A program made the position numbers and the translations under genes. 64,000 nucleotides of DNA from Bacillus cytotoxicus (GTDB lineage Bacteria > Bacillota > Bacilli > Bacillales > Bacillaceae_G), in NCBI RefSeq assembly GCF_023715645.1, contig NZ_JAMBOP010000002.1, forward strand, positions 124,001 through 188,000. Direction: 5' to 3'. Positions 10,562 through 19,510 of this stretch are shown in pieces; position 1 is the first letter of the stretch, and each line of letters opens with the position of its first letter. Under the pieces are notes generated by a model, which made no database searches, was not told where the DNA came from, and saw nothing but the letters and a program-made list of their open reading frames with translations.

Positions 10562-11010
10562 TAAAGCGAAACTTTATTGAATAAAGAATCCTATCGAAAA
10601 CTTCACTTTACGAACTCATCACACATTCAAAGATGGGGAATTCTTTCGGAAATACATTAAAAGAAGGCTACCATTTATAAAAGAGTAGCCTTCTTTTCTA
10701 TATTTAACTAACGGGAAAGTAACATATACTGGATGAAAGCCCTACCTCTCTTTCATCGTTACGGCTCCAACGACCGCTCCTGATACACTAGTATGTGTAT
10801 ACAGTTTACAAATACAATCCATCATATACGTGATCACTAAAGTTGTTGGCATCATCGCCCGATCTTTAGCAACCAAGTGATTTGTACTAATAAAAAATAA
10901 CCAATATATACTAGCTGTAACCGAGACACGAAAATATATCATACCCTATTACAACAATAATGTCAACATTTTTCCCAAAATAAAAACAGACCAACAATTG
11001 AGCCTGTTTG
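10562..11010. other. Intergenic stretch with terminator, shared 30-bp motif and one doubtful ORF
   Basis: Holds a 30-bp motif (10630-10659) that recurs after the gene ending at 22026, and the terminator at 10660-10697. A minus-strand frame of 66 codons at 10742-10942 has only a weak ribosome site and no recognisable motif. The short stretch around 10985-11010 looks like a weak hairpin after the small gene at 11011. Confidence 0.5.
10660..10697 (+). terminator. Terminator after ykuS
   Basis: AAGAAGGCTAC pairs with GTAGCCTTCTT around a 14-nt loop, followed by a short T-rich run. Confidence 0.75.
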
Positions 11011-11100
11011 CTAAAACTGCGCTTTTTCCTTTAGTACATACACAACAAAAGCACTCACTAACATACATAAACCGACAGCAAAATTCTTGATGTTAATCAT
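11011..11100 (-). CDS. Single-pass membrane mini-protein (29 aa)
   Basis: A 29-residue frame reading MINIKNFAVGLCMLVSAFVV and then YVLKEKAQF. It has a good ribosome site (GGGAGAGG, 6 nt before ATG). One hydrophobic helix (residues 7-23) is followed by a short charged tail, so it probably spans the membrane with the tail outside or inside unresolved. Function unknown; such peptides are often sporulation or stress mini-proteins, but nothing here proves it. Confidence 0.6.
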   Translation of the reverse strand: MINIKNFAVGLCMLVSAFVVYVLKEKAQF

Positions 11101-11225
11101 TTATACCTCTCCCTTGTTCTTACATAAATCACTATTATATATATTACCATTTATCTTATATTCGTATCATCTTTAAACACACTTCACCTACTATATCATA
11201 ATTCCCTTAAAATGCAAGTGCCCTA

Positions 11226-11600
11226 TTAAAGCTTATTTACCAATTTCTGCATTGCATTAGGCACTGTTTCCAAAACTTTTTCCACAAGGTGTGTACCACT
11301 ATGTAAGTGCATGACTTGAATCCCTGTTGCTCCAACTACTAAAAATGCAACAGGATTAATGGAAACCCCAGCACCACTTCCACCTCCAAATGGATGTAGG
11401 CCCTGCGCCTCTGTTTTTTGTTCTCTCACATTAAAATCACTTCCACCTGCCCCAAAACCAAAAGCAACTTTCGAAACGGTTAAAATAATACTGCCATCTG
11501 CTGTTGTTACAGGTTTTCCAACAATCGTATTAACATCTACCATTTCTTTCAAATTTGTCATTGCTGTTTTCATTAAGTTTTCAATTGGATGTTGCGTCAT
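11226..11600 (-). CDS. ytfJ: Sporulation protein YtfJ / GerW family
   Basis: 124-residue protein starting MTQHPIENLMKTAMTNLKEM, with the family's glycine-rich core KVAFGFGAGGSDF (about residue 45) and GGGSGAGVSINPVAFL (about residue 72). Family members are made in the forespore and are linked to spore germination (GerW). The ATG is spaced 7 nt from GAGGTGA; a GTG three codons upstream overlaps that ribosome site and is unlikely. Monocistronic. Confidence 0.92.
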   Translation of the reverse strand: MTQHPIENLMKTAMTNLKEMVDVNTIVGKPVTTADGSIILTVSKVAFGFGAGGSDFNVREQKTEAQGLHPFGGGSGAGVSINPVAFLVVGATGIQVMHLHSGTHLVEKVLETVPNAMQKLVNKL

Positions 11601-11808
11601 AGAAATCACCTCTTTTTCCTTTCAATTCCTTTTTATCGTTTCCAAAAACAATGAAGACATACCAATTTTTACAACTTAACAATTTTTGAAAGTAAATCTT
11701 CTTTCTCGTACATGCTTCTTCCCAAAATTACCGTCTACGAATCGTCGGATAAAAAAGCGAAAGTAACTCATACTAAACACGAAGCTCTTTATGAAAGGAG
11801 ATATTACA

Positions 11809-12156
11809 TTGACTGATAAACATGAAGAACATTATAGAGAAAACGAAGATCACTTCGAAGAAGAATATGCCGCTGAAATTGCACCGAATGGTGTGCCTTA
11901 CACTGACGACAGAGAACGAGAAACGACAAAAACCGGCGGAGGAACAGCTGGATTTATCGCACTTGCTCTTGCCGTCTTATCTTTATTCACTTTTCCAGTG
12001 CTCTTTGGACTTCTTTCTGTCCTAGTTGGTATCTACGCTTATAACCGCGGCGCTACTGTTACAGGTGGAATCGCTGCGGTCATGGGCGGCATCGCGGCAA
12101 TTGTCGCATTAATATTCCGAGCAGCTCTGATCGGTTTGTTCTTCTCTCTTTTTTAA
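11809..12156 (+). CDS. Two-to-three-helix membrane protein, DUF4190-like
   Basis: From a TTG start placed after AAAGGAGA the product is 115 residues; the upstream ATG would put that ribosome site inside the gene. An acidic N-terminal tail (HEEHYRENEDHFEEEYAAEI) is followed by hydrophobic segments at about residues 45-75 and 85-112 with many Gly/Ala. This resembles DUF4190-type membrane proteins. Role unknown. Confidence 0.75.
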   Translation: MTDKHEEHYRENEDHFEEEYAAEIAPNGVPYTDDRERETTKTGGGTAGFIALALAVLSLFTFPVLFGLLSVLVGIYAYNRGATVTGGIAAVMGGIAAIVALIFRAALIGLFFSLF

Positions 12157-12219
12157 AACACAATAACACGAAGCTTCCGTCGATCAGAATCTTACACACA
12201 ATTTTCATTATGGAGCAAA

Positions 12220-12253
12220 AATAAAAGGTATCTTGCTTCTTGCAAGATACCTT
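12220..12253 (-). terminator. Terminator of ktrD
   Basis: Perfect 12-bp stem AAGGTATCTTGC/GCAAGATACCTT with a 5-nt loop and, in the minus RNA, a TTTTATTTTT run. The stem overlaps the first bases of the ktrD stop codon. Confidence 0.88.
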
Positions 12254-13595
12254 ATCCTGTAAATACATCCTCAGATGGATAGCGAATTGCTTGTTTTGCT
12301 GGCCGAGAAAGTGAAAATACAAGTGTTAGCGGTCCAATTAATCCGCAAAACATAACAAACATAATCACACATTTTCCAAAAGCTGATAACTTAGCTGTAA
12401 TCCCCATTGTTAATCCAACTGTTCCAAATGCTGAAATTGTTTCAAATAAGAGTTCCATAAAACTAAAATTTTCAGTAAGCATCAGTATAAATACTGCCAC
12501 AAAAATTAAAAATTGACTGGCAATGACAATTGCCAAAGCTCTCGTCACTGTTGACATTTTGATCGTACGACGAAATAAAACCAATTCTTCTTTTTTCTTG
12601 AAAAATGAAAGCACAGATGCAACTAAAATAACAAAGGTGGTAAGCTTAATACCGCCTCCAGTTGAAACACTTCCCGCTCCAATATACATAAGCACCATCG
12701 TAACGAACAGTGTTGACTCTCTCATACTTCCGTAATCAATTGTATTAAATCCAGCTGTACGCGGTGTAATCCCTTGAAAGAACGATGCCCACAACTTCTC
12801 ACTAAATGATAAAGAACCTAATGTTTTTGCGTTATTATACTCCAATACGAATATGATAAGCATCGCGGACACAATTAATACAATCGTACCAATAATCATA
12901 ATTTTTGAATGCACTACTAGTTTTCGAAATCTGCGGCTGTACCATATATCAATGAGTACGGTAAAACCTAATCCCCCTGTTACAATTAAAGAGCAAATAC
13001 CAATATTAATAATAGGGTCGCCAACATATCTCGTTAAATTATCTGGCCATAAAGCAAATCCGGCATTATTATAAGCAGCCACGACATGAAACAAGCTGTA
13101 ATATAATCCTTTTCCGAATCCGAATTCTGGAATAAAGCGAATGGATAAAAATATAACACCCACTAGTTCAATACAAATCGAGAAGAAAAACACTCGTTTT
13201 ACTAATTTTACAAGTCCGCCAATGTTCGTTTGATTTAATGCTTCTCCAATAAGAAGGCGATGACGCAGCCCTATCTTTTTACCTAACACCCAAACTATTA
13301 AAATAGCAAGTGTCATTAAACCTAAACCACCAGTTTGTATAAGAAACAGAATGACAACTTGCCCAAATATTGTAAAGGTACTATTTACATCCACTACCCC
13401 TAAACCTGTCACAGTCGCCGCTGACGTCGCTGTAAAAAAAGCATCTACCCAACTAATAGATGTTTTTGTTGAAATTGGCAATTTCAACATTAGTCCCCCA
13501 ACCATAATCAAAGCAAAAAAGCCAATTGCTAAAATTTGAGGTGGACTTAATCGTATAAAACGATCATTTAAGTCTCGTTTTCCTATCATTTTCAT
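12252..13595 (-). CDS. ktrD: Ktr-type potassium uptake membrane subunit
   Basis: Potassium-translocating subunit of a Ktr system (TrkH/KtrB superfamily), which needs a cytoplasmic KtrC/KtrA RCK ring not encoded here. The 447 residues from the ATG behind GGGAG hold the four pore-loop filters: SAATVTGLGV, YNNAGFAL, TPRTAGFNT and FGTVGLTMG, each with the conserved glycine, among about eight membrane helices. An upstream in-frame ATG (13670) lacks a ribosome site. The choice of ktrD over ktrB rests on the absence of an adjacent ktrA/ktrC. Confidence 0.9.
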   Translation of the reverse strand: MKMIGKRDLNDRFIRLSPPQILAIGFFALIMVGGLMLKLPISTKTSISWVDAFFTATSAATVTGLGVVDVNSTFTIFGQVVILFLIQTGGLGLMTLAILIVWVLGKKIGLRHRLLIGEALNQTNIGGLVKLVKRVFFFSICIELVGVIFLSIRFIPEFGFGKGLYYSLFHVVAAYNNAGFALWPDNLTRYVGDPIINIGICSLIVTGGLGFTVLIDIWYSRRFRKLVVHSKIMIIGTIVLIVSAMLIIFVLEYNNAKTLGSLSFSEKLWASFFQGITPRTAGFNTIDYGSMRESTLFVTMVLMYIGAGSVSTGGGIKLTTFVILVASVLSFFKKKEELVLFRRTIKMSTVTRALAIVIASQFLIFVAVFILMLTENFSFMELLFETISAFGTVGLTMGITAKLSAFGKCVIMFVMFCGLIGPLTLVFSLSRPAKQAIRYPSEDVFTG

Positions 13596-13726
13596 AGCAC
13601 TAACTCCCTTAATCCGTCCTCCAAAATATGTAACATAGTTGAGCATAATCTTTTTTTTTATGAATTTCAACTTTTATTTCCATATAAAAAACAGAAAATT
13701 CCCAACTCCTTCACTCCAAGTTCACA

Positions 13727-13757
13727 TTGAATTCACATCAGTCTTTTATATTATAAC
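13727..13757 (+). promoter_or_regulatory. Promoter for the candidate small RNA
   Basis: TTGAAT (13727-13732), a 16-bp spacer and TATTAT (13749-13754), predicting a start near 13761, exactly where the structured RNA begins. Confidence 0.55.
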
Positions 13758-13759
13758 TA

Positions 13760-13885
13760 TCAAAGCTGTTCCTCCCTAATAATGAGACATCCCCAATGTC
13801 TCAAACAGCTTTCTGTCCCTAACTTAAATTGACATAAATTGTCCCCCTTCCTAGGCCATCTTGATATAAAGATGGCTTTTTTTAT
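13760..13885 (+). ncRNA. Candidate regulatory small RNA with C-rich loops
   Basis: About 125 nt. An outer stem AAAGCTGTT/AACAGCTTT (13762-13770, 13804-13812) encloses GAGACAT/ATGTCTC with a CCCCA loop (13784-13802). C-rich unpaired stretches follow: CCTCCC, GTCCC and GTCCCCC. It ends in an intrinsic terminator (GCCATCTT/AAGATGGC plus seven T, 13855-13883) and has its own promoter. No reading frame with a ribosome site lies inside. C-rich loops are the hallmark of Gram-positive small RNAs that mask Shine-Dalgarno sites (RsaE/RoxS, FsrA types). I cannot assign it to one of those. Confidence 0.7.
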
Positions 13886-13914
13886 TTCACTACTTATTTC
13901 CCCTCCTAATCTCT

Positions 13915-14085
13915 AAATATATTTTCAACATAAAAGTCACTGCTATGTAGAATACAACTTGTCCTCTACACACTTGCTCCCTTTGTTTTAAACCTCGCAT
14001 GTGGTAGGAAAAGGAACTGACCGTTTCTATGCATGGCTAGACGATCTCTCCCTCCCCTAAAAAGAAAAGGGTTTTTATGTCGATT
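13915..14085 (+). repeat. Family A repeat, copy 1
   Basis: About 170 bp. Family features: TTTCAAC...AAGTCACTGCTATGTAG head, CTTGCTCCCTTTGTTTTAAAC middle, CGCATGTGGTAGGAAAAGG, CTGACCGTTTCTATGCATGG and a AAAAGAAAAGGGTTTTTATG tail. This may be one of the B. cereus-group bcr repeats. Edges approximate. Confidence 0.85.
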
Positions 14086-14097
14086 CTCAATTTATGC

Positions 14098-14280
14098 TTA
14101 TATAAATTCCTTTTGACTTTCCAACATAAAAGTTGCTGCTATGTAGAATACAACTTGTCCTCTACTCACTTGCTCCCTTTGTTTTAAACCTCGCATGTGG
14201 TAGGAAAAGGCACTGACCGTTTCTATGCATGGCCAGACGATCTCTCCCAACTTAAAAGAAAGAGGGTTTTATGTCTATAT
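14098..14280 (+). repeat. Family A repeat, copy 2
   Basis: Direct repeat of copy 1, almost adjacent to it and very similar through the central 120 bp. Begins after a TATATAAATTCC junction and ends at GGGTTTTATGTC. Confidence 0.85.
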
Positions 14281-14311
14281 GTTTATTTAGAAAAGAAGAA
14301 GTGAATATACT

Positions 14312-14467
14312 TCACTCCTTCCTTGATTTACTACCCTTTTTCGAACGATACTCTTTTCCTTTATTATTATCGCCCGTATGAAATTCTGTACCAAATTCCT
14401 GCTGAAATTGTCCGGCTTTAGGTGCCCCTTGATTCCCACTCCCTGTACTACCATTACGATTCGTCAT
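14312..14467 (-). CDS. Small hydrophilic protein with gamma-SASP-like motif (51 aa)
   Basis: Reads MTNRNGSTGSGNQGAPKAGQ, then FQQEFGTEFHTG and a Lys/Ser-rich tail. The GQF..EFGTEF element resembles the repeat unit of gamma-type small acid-soluble spore proteins (GQFGTEFASET), and the Gly/Asn/Gln-rich composition fits a spore protein. It has a GGAAG ribosome site 4 nt before ATG. Only one motif copy is present, so it is not a full SspE. Role inferred only. Confidence 0.6.
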   Translation of the reverse strand: MTNRNGSTGSGNQGAPKAGQFQQEFGTEFHTGDNNKGKEYRSKKGSKSRKE

Positions 14468-14582
14468 CCAACTTCCTTCCTTTCTTTATCATAATATTGT
14501 TAGTATGCTACGTTTCATTCAAAATACACACGAAAAGCCTTTGCGTAATCGCAAAGGCTTTGACATAACAAAACTATTCCCT

Positions 14583-14760
14583 AATGTAAATCCAACTTGA
14601 CTCTCCAACACACAAGTCACCGCCATACAAAGCAAAAAGTAACGCGCTACTCGCTTTCTCTTTTTGTTTAAACATAGCAAGTGGCAGAAAAGAGCCCTGA
14701 CCGCTCCTATACGCGGCCAGACACTCTCGTCCACCTTAAAAGAAAAGGGTTTTATGGGTT
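14583..14760 (+). repeat. Family A repeat, copy 3
   Basis: Head TCCAACACACAAGTCACCGC, core GTGGCAGAAAAGAGCCCTGAC, tail AAAAGAAAAGGGTTTTATG. It ends about 20 bp before the marR stop and fills the gap between two minus-strand genes. Confidence 0.85.
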
Positions 14761-14776
14761 TTAATTTCGGGTTATA

Positions 14777-15196
14777 CTAGATCAATTTTTGTGAAATAGA
14801 AATCATAATCGTCATTTCCTCTTCAGATAAAGTAGAAAATCGTTCTCTCAAATACAACTTATTCTGTTTGTCCATCTCAGCTACTAACTCTTTTCCTTTA
14901 TCAGTAATCTCTAAATACACGACACGACGATCTGATGTACTACGCGAACGCGTTACGAGTTCTTTTTTTATTAGTTTTTCTGCTACAGCTGTAATATGAC
15001 TATTCGATACATTCAATTCTTTTGCAACACGGGAAACCATTTCCTTTTGATTTCGATTTAAAATACGCAACACCAGAAATTCATTCCACGGAATATAATT
15101 TTCAAAAATCTTGTTCATATCATTACGGATTGTGCGAAACATAGCAAAAAAATTTGTCGATAAATTCTCGATTAGCAGCTCGCGATTATCAGCCAT
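14777..15196 (-). CDS. MarR-family transcriptional regulator
   Basis: 139 residues from MADNRELLIENLSTNFFAMF (ATG after AGAGGTG; longer frames lack a ribosome site). It contains a winged-helix domain: ELNVSNSHITAVAEKLIKKE recognition region (about residues 55-80) and the wing RSTSDRRVVYLEITDKG (about residues 83-99). The target is unknown. An IR-like TTAATAGTTA region just upstream may be its operator. Neighbouring genes give no strong functional hint. Confidence 0.85.
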   Translation of the reverse strand: MADNRELLIENLSTNFFAMFRTIRNDMNKIFENYIPWNEFLVLRILNRNQKEMVSRVAKELNVSNSHITAVAEKLIKKELVTRSRSTSDRRVVYLEITDKGKELVAEMDKQNKLYLRERFSTLSEEEMTIMISISQKLI

Positions 15197-15374
15197 TTTA
15201 TATAGCACCTCTATGCATTTAATATAGTTAAATAAAAACATTATTAACTATATTATCTTACTTTTTTTATTTTGTCATCCCTTTTATTTGGAAATTCATG
15301 TATTTTTCCTTCATCGTTTGGAAATAGATGATAAAAGTTGCTTTTAAAAACATGCTGTACATTTGATCAGCGCG

Positions 15375-15405
15375 AAAACAGGGTGCTTCTAGGCACCCTG
15401 TTTTC
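15375..15405. terminator. Strong hairpin in a divergent gap
   Basis: AAAACAGGGTGC and GCACCCTGTTTT form a perfect 12-bp stem. It lies between divergent genes, where no terminator is expected; the plus-strand side has a TTTTCATTTTA run. In the rest of 15197-15520 I see only AT-rich promoter DNA. Confidence 0.6.
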
Positions 15406-15520
15406 ATTTTACCTCGCTATTTATCGGCAGTAATATCCAAATATTCTTTATACTCAAATCTCCTACAAGGTGTTACAATAGAAAAAAGTTAATCATTACC
15501 AAAATATAAAGGGGGATGAA

Positions 15521-15955
15521 ATGAAAGAGCCTGAACAACAGTCCTTAAATTTAAAAGAAAAAATACTTGCATTTAGTGTAATCAGCTTATTAATCTTACT
15601 CCCCATTGCTTTTATCTTTTTTGTTTATGTTGGTGTCTTCCGCCTTACCGGAGTCGAATATACATCTCGAACAGCTCTTCTTCTCTTTTTTATATTAATT
15701 ACTGTTTTAGACCTCTTTACTACTTTTACATTTAATTCATGCAAATTATTTTTTAGTACAACATTAAACAGCGTGCCAAAGTGGCTCTCTTTTCTCCTTC
15801 TTGCCGTGTTACAAATTTCTTTTGAGTGGATTACATTTCATATCGCAGATGAATGGATGAATGATGTTACTATTTCTAATACAGCAGAACTAGTAATTGT
15901 GTTGTTCTTTTTTATACTCGATAAAATATGGATTACCGATAAAAAGAAAAAATAA
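15521..15955 (+). CDS. Four-helix membrane protein, possibly YrvL family
   Basis: 144 residues starting MKEPEQQSLNLKEKILAF. Four hydrophobic segments at about residues 15-38, 50-70, 83-100 and 118-138; short charged N- and C-termini (C-terminal DKKKK) suggest both ends are cytoplasmic. Size and topology resemble YrvL-type regulatory proteins, which restrain an alternative sigma factor in B. subtilis, but no decisive motif is visible. GGGGG ribosome site. Confidence 0.65.
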   Translation: MKEPEQQSLNLKEKILAFSVISLLILLPIAFIFFVYVGVFRLTGVEYTSRTALLLFFILITVLDLFTTFTFNSCKLFFSTTLNSVPKWLSFLLLAVLQISFEWITFHIADEWMNDVTISNTAELVIVLFFFILDKIWITDKKKK

Positions 15956-16019
15956 TTTCACAAGATTTCCATAAAAAAACTTGATACAATATGAGAAGAT
16001 ATAGAAAGGAGTTTCATGT

Positions 16020-16568
16020 ATGACATTACAGCAATGGTTTAAAAAAGGCATGTCCTTTGATACATATGTAAATAATATGTCAGTAAATCAATACGAATTA
16101 CTACACATTTACAATAACTTCTTAATTCCTAATGAACTTCTTCCAATTTTAGAAACACGCCAAAATGACAACATAAAGGTTATCGTGTTAACTGCAGATT
16201 GGTGCGGTGATGCCCTTCTTTGCGTACCGATTATGAAACGCATTTGCGAAGTTGCTGGCACCCAGATGAGCTTACTCATTCGCGATGATAACTTAGAATT
16301 AATGGATCAATATTTAACAAATGGTACCGCACGTGCAATTCCAATTTTTATTTTTATTGATCAAGATGGGAAAGAACAAGCAGTATGGGGACCTCGCGCA
16401 ACAAAAGTACAAGAGTTGGTTACCTCTATGCGCGCAACACTTCCTAATAAGGAAGATCCAGAGTTCGAAGAAAAACAGCAAAACATGTATGCAGAATTCC
16501 GTAAAACATTAGCTTCTGACACAGCAATTTGGGAGCACGTTATGGAAGATATAATAGAAAAAATGTAA
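16020..16568 (+). CDS. Thioredoxin-fold protein with single-cysteine motif
   Basis: 182 residues. The thioredoxin core is recognisable: VIVLTADWCGDALLCVPIM (about residues 54-72) in place of the WCxxC motif, and ARAIPIFIFID with the cis-proline (about residue 104). The motif WCGD lacks the resolving cysteine at the usual place; a Cys five residues later might act instead. Such YbbN/thioredoxin-9-like proteins are common in Bacilli with unknown partners. Good AAAGGAG site; monocistronic. Confidence 0.85.
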   Translation: MTLQQWFKKGMSFDTYVNNMSVNQYELLHIYNNFLIPNELLPILETRQNDNIKVIVLTADWCGDALLCVPIMKRICEVAGTQMSLLIRDDNLELMDQYLTNGTARAIPIFIFIDQDGKEQAVWGPRATKVQELVTSMRATLPNKEDPEFEEKQQNMYAEFRKTLASDTAIWEHVMEDIIEKM

Positions 16569-16611
16569 CTACTCAGTCACTCTATAAAAAAAGGGCAGAA
16601 AAGCACCTTTT

Positions 16612-16688
16612 TAAATGGTCAAGAGGGTCTGGCTATGTATAGGTGCGGTCAGGGCCTTTTCTTGCCACATGCAAAGTTTTAAAACAAA
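16612..16688 (-). repeat. Family A repeat, partial reverse copy
   Basis: Contains only the half from the AAATGGTCAAGAGGGTCTGG tail through GCGGTCAGGGCC to TTTTAAAACAAAG. The rest of the element is missing. Confidence 0.75.
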
Positions 16689-16689
16689 G

Positions 16690-16736
16690 AAAGGATAGAT
16701 AATACAGATTTATTCTGTTTTATCTATCCTTTTCTG
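16690..16736. terminator. Bidirectional terminator
   Basis: AAAGGATAGATAA pairs with TTATCTATCCTTTT between convergent genes; A and T tracts flank both sides. Confidence 0.8.
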
Positions 16737-16808
16737 TTTTCCCTATATAATGTTACACATTATACTTTATATCTTGAGAAATTAGAGTATTATAGTTCCG
16801 CTCTTTTA

Positions 16809-17600
16809 TTATAAAACAAAGAAATAAAACACCGCAGCAAGAATGAAACGATAATATGCAAATGGTGTTAATTTCACACGAGATAATAATTTTAAGAATG
16901 AAACAATCGCTAACATCGCAACGACGAATGCAGTAATAAATCCGCTCGCAAATAACGGAAGATCTGCTACGCTTAATTCATTCCAACTCTTAATTAAATC
17001 AAGACCTGTTGCTGCTACCATCATTGGTACTGCAAGAATAAATGTATATTCAGCAGCTGCAGTATGAGATACACGAGCTAATAACCCACCACTAATCGTA
17101 GATCCTGAACGTGAAAATCCAGGCCATAGCGCGAAACATTGGAACATTCCAATTGTGAATGCTTGTTTATATGTAATCTCGTCCAATGTTTTTGCTGTGC
17201 TTGGTTTTGAAAACTTCTCAGCAATAATCATTAAAATACCACCAGCAACTAAACTAATAACTACCGGTCCTGTCCCAAATAAAACTTCCTTAATCTTGCT
17301 ATGAAATAAAAAGCCCAGTAAACCAGCTGGAATCATTCCGATAATAATATGTAATAAGTTTAAAGATGGCCCTTGCTTTACTCGTCCAATTCCAACTAAT
17401 GACCATAATCGTTTCCAAAATACAACAACAACTGCTAAAATGGAGCCTAATTGCACAACAACTTCAAATGTTTTTGCTTTATCTCCCTCAAATCCAATTA
17501 AATGCCCTGTTAAGATCATGTGTCCTGTTGATGATACAGGTAAAAACTCCGTCAATCCTTCAACAGCACCCATGATTAATCCAATTAACCAATCAGCCAC
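16809..17600 (-). CDS. uppP: Undecaprenyl-diphosphate phosphatase
   Basis: Integral membrane phosphatase (BacA type) recycling undecaprenyl pyrophosphate to the lipid carrier used for peptidoglycan and teichoic acids; it also confers low-level bacitracin resistance. 263 residues with the two catalytic motifs [14 protein letters not shown] (residues 14-27) and [13 protein letters not shown] (about residues 160-172), and eight predicted helices. GTG start, 7 nt from AAGGAGG. An overlapping out-of-frame ATG is not used. Confidence 0.96.
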   Translation of the reverse strand: MADWLIGLIMGAVEGLTEFLPVSSTGHMILTGHLIGFEGDKAKTFEVVVQLGSILAVVVVFWKRLWSLVGIGRVKQGPSLNLLHIIIGMIPAGLLGFLFHSKIKEVLFGTGPVVISLVAGGILMIIAEKFSKPSTAKTLDEITYKQAFTIGMFQCFALWPGFSRSGSTISGGLLARVSHTAAAEYTFILAVPMMVAATGLDLIKSWNELSVADLPLFASGFITAFVVAMLAIVSFLKLLSRVKLTPFAYYRFILAAVFYFFVL

Positions 17601-17784
17601 ATTCGTGCCTCCTTAATGCCTTATAGTGCTTTAATCCACACTTTATCATAATACCTCATCTTTACAAAACACGCATCGTTTTTTTCAATTTTATCCTTAA
17701 TAGCATGGACACGTATTACTTTTCTAAATTCTTATTCAATAGTATGATTAAAGCGGTTTGTTTGTATTTTAGAAAGGAGTCAAC

Positions 17785-19143
17785 ATGAAAGAAACTACAT
17801 CAATTTCACAAAAAACAAAACAATTTGTCTTATTATTTTTTCCCATTTTCGTTACACAAATCTCATTATTTTCGATGAGTTTTTTCGATACGACAATGTC
17901 AGGCCATGCGAGTGCTACTGATTTAGCTGGCGTTGCAATTGGAACAAGTATATGGATGCCAGTTAGCACAGGATTAACAGGTATTTTAATGGCAACCACT
18001 CCGATTGTCGCACATCTTGTCGGTTCCAAACAAAAAGAAAAAGTCTCTCATGTTGTGACACAAGCTGTATATTTAGCGATTTTTGTCAGCCTGATCGTTA
18101 TACTAATTGGTTTTTTTGCAGTTTCACCTATTTTACATGCCATGCATTTAGAGCAACACGTCGAACAAATTGCTAGTCATTTTTTAAGTATTATCGCATT
18201 TGGTGTCATTCCACTATTTGTCTATACGGTACTCCGCGGTTTTATTGATGCCTTAGGAAAAACACGGACAACAATGATTATCACTTTACTATCTTTACCG
18301 ATTAATATTATGTTGAACTATGTATTCATTTTTGGTCATTTCGGTTTTCCTAAACTCGGGGGGGTCGGGGCTGCCATTGCCTCAACGACTACATACTGGT
18401 GCATTTTACTGATTACGATTATCATTATCCGTACGAAAGAACCGTTCTTTTCCTTTGGTGTCTTTCAATGTTTCTATCGTCCCTCTTTATCCAAATGGAA
18501 AGAATCGCTAAAACTTGGGATACCTATTGGATTTGCAATCTTTTTTGAAACAAGTATTTTTGCTGCTGTTACGTTATTAATGAGTAATTATAATACAACA
18601 ACCATCGCTGCTCACCAGTCTGCAATAAATTTCGCGTCTCTTTTATATATGACACCACTCAGCTTATCTATGGCAATGACAATTTCTGTTGGAGTCGAAG
18701 TCGGTGCATCCAGGTATAAAGCTGCTAAGCACTATAGCATAATAGGGATCGGATTGGCACTCGCTTTTGCATGTGTTTATTCGCTCTTACTATTTGTATT
18801 TGATGAGAATATTGCTTCAATTTATACAAATGATCCTGTTGTACACGACTTAACGAAACAATTTCTAGTATTTGCGATTTTGTTCCAATTTTCTGATGCC
18901 GTAGCCACGCCAGTACAAGGTGCACTTCGCGGTTATAAAGATGTAAATATCGCACTTATTATGACGCTCATTGCCTATTGGGTCATAGGTCTGCCGCTTG
19001 GTTATTTCCTCGCAGCCTATACACCTTTGGCTGCAAAAGGATATTGGATTGGACTTATTTTAGGATTAGCTTTTGGAGCAATCTTTTTACTCGCTCGTCT
19101 ATTACAAGTACAGAAGAAATATATGACAGTAAAAAGCCGCTAA
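17785..19143 (+). CDS. MATE-family multidrug exporter
   Basis: 452 residues, 12 hydrophobic segments in two homologous halves. The first half has the typical MATE opening [20 protein letters not shown] and the [13 protein letters not shown] segment; the second half has the [12 protein letters not shown]-like segment ([14 protein letters not shown]) near residue 370. Na+- or H+-driven export of cationic compounds is the family function; substrate cannot be told from sequence. AAAGGAG ribosome site; followed at once by a terminator whose loop contains the stop codon. Confidence 0.92.
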   Translation: MKETTSISQKTKQFVLLFFPIFVTQISLFSMSFFDTTMSGHASATDLAGVAIGTSIWMPVSTGLTGILMATTPIVAHLVGSKQKEKVSHVVTQAVYLAIFVSLIVILIGFFAVSPILHAMHLEQHVEQIASHFLSIIAFGVIPLFVYTVLRGFIDALGKTRTTMIITLLSLPINIMLNYVFIFGHFGFPKLGGVGAAIASTTTYWCILLITIIIIRTKEPFFSFGVFQCFYRPSLSKWKESLKLGIPIGFAIFFETSIFAAVTLLMSNYNTTTIAAHQSAINFASLLYMTPLSLSMAMTISVGVEVGASRYKAAKHYSIIGIGLALAFACVYSLLLFVFDENIASIYTNDPVVHDLTKQFLVFAILFQFSDAVATPVQGALRGYKDVNIALIMTLIAYWVIGLPLGYFLAAYTPLAAKGYWIGLILGLAFGAIFLLARLLQVQKKYMTVKSR

Positions 19144-19158
19144 ACAGCGGTTTTTTAG
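19131..19158 (+). terminator. Terminator of the MATE gene
   Basis: GCCGCT/AGCGGTT stem and a six-T run; the TAA stop is in the loop. Confidence 0.85.
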
Positions 19159-19207
19159 CATCTGAAAGATACAAAAAGAACATTCCTCTACTTTTGGCAT
19201 TCATTTA

Positions 19208-19400
19208 TATATGCTCATTTTGATTTACTACCATACAAATCTCTGCTATGGATGATACAGCATGACCGCGACTAGCTTTCCCCTTTGGTTTTAAACTTTG
19301 CATGTGGCAGAATTAGACTCTGACCGTTTCTATGCATGGCCAGATGCTCTTGCCCATCTAAGTGGGTTTTTATGTCGTTGTTTCAAGTTATATTTATATA
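19208..19400 (+). repeat. Family A repeat copy
   Basis: Diverged full-length copy: CCATACAAATCTCTGCTATGG head, GCATGTGGCAGAATTAGAC, TCTATGCATGGCCAGATGCT and GTGGGTTTTTATGTC tail. It fills most of the gap between the MATE gene and the transpeptidase gene. Confidence 0.8.
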
Positions 19401-19510
19401 TTTTCCAAGTATATTAATGATAATCTGTAATATTTAAAAAAAAGGATAGGATTCCTTACAAAAGAGGACTATAATAGATTTTGATATTTCAAAAAAAAAA
19501 AGGAGATTAA

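Noticed and set aside
10742-10942. 66-codon minus-strand frame
   Set aside because: Weak ribosome site, no motif and odd composition; possibly a relic. Not enough for a gene call.
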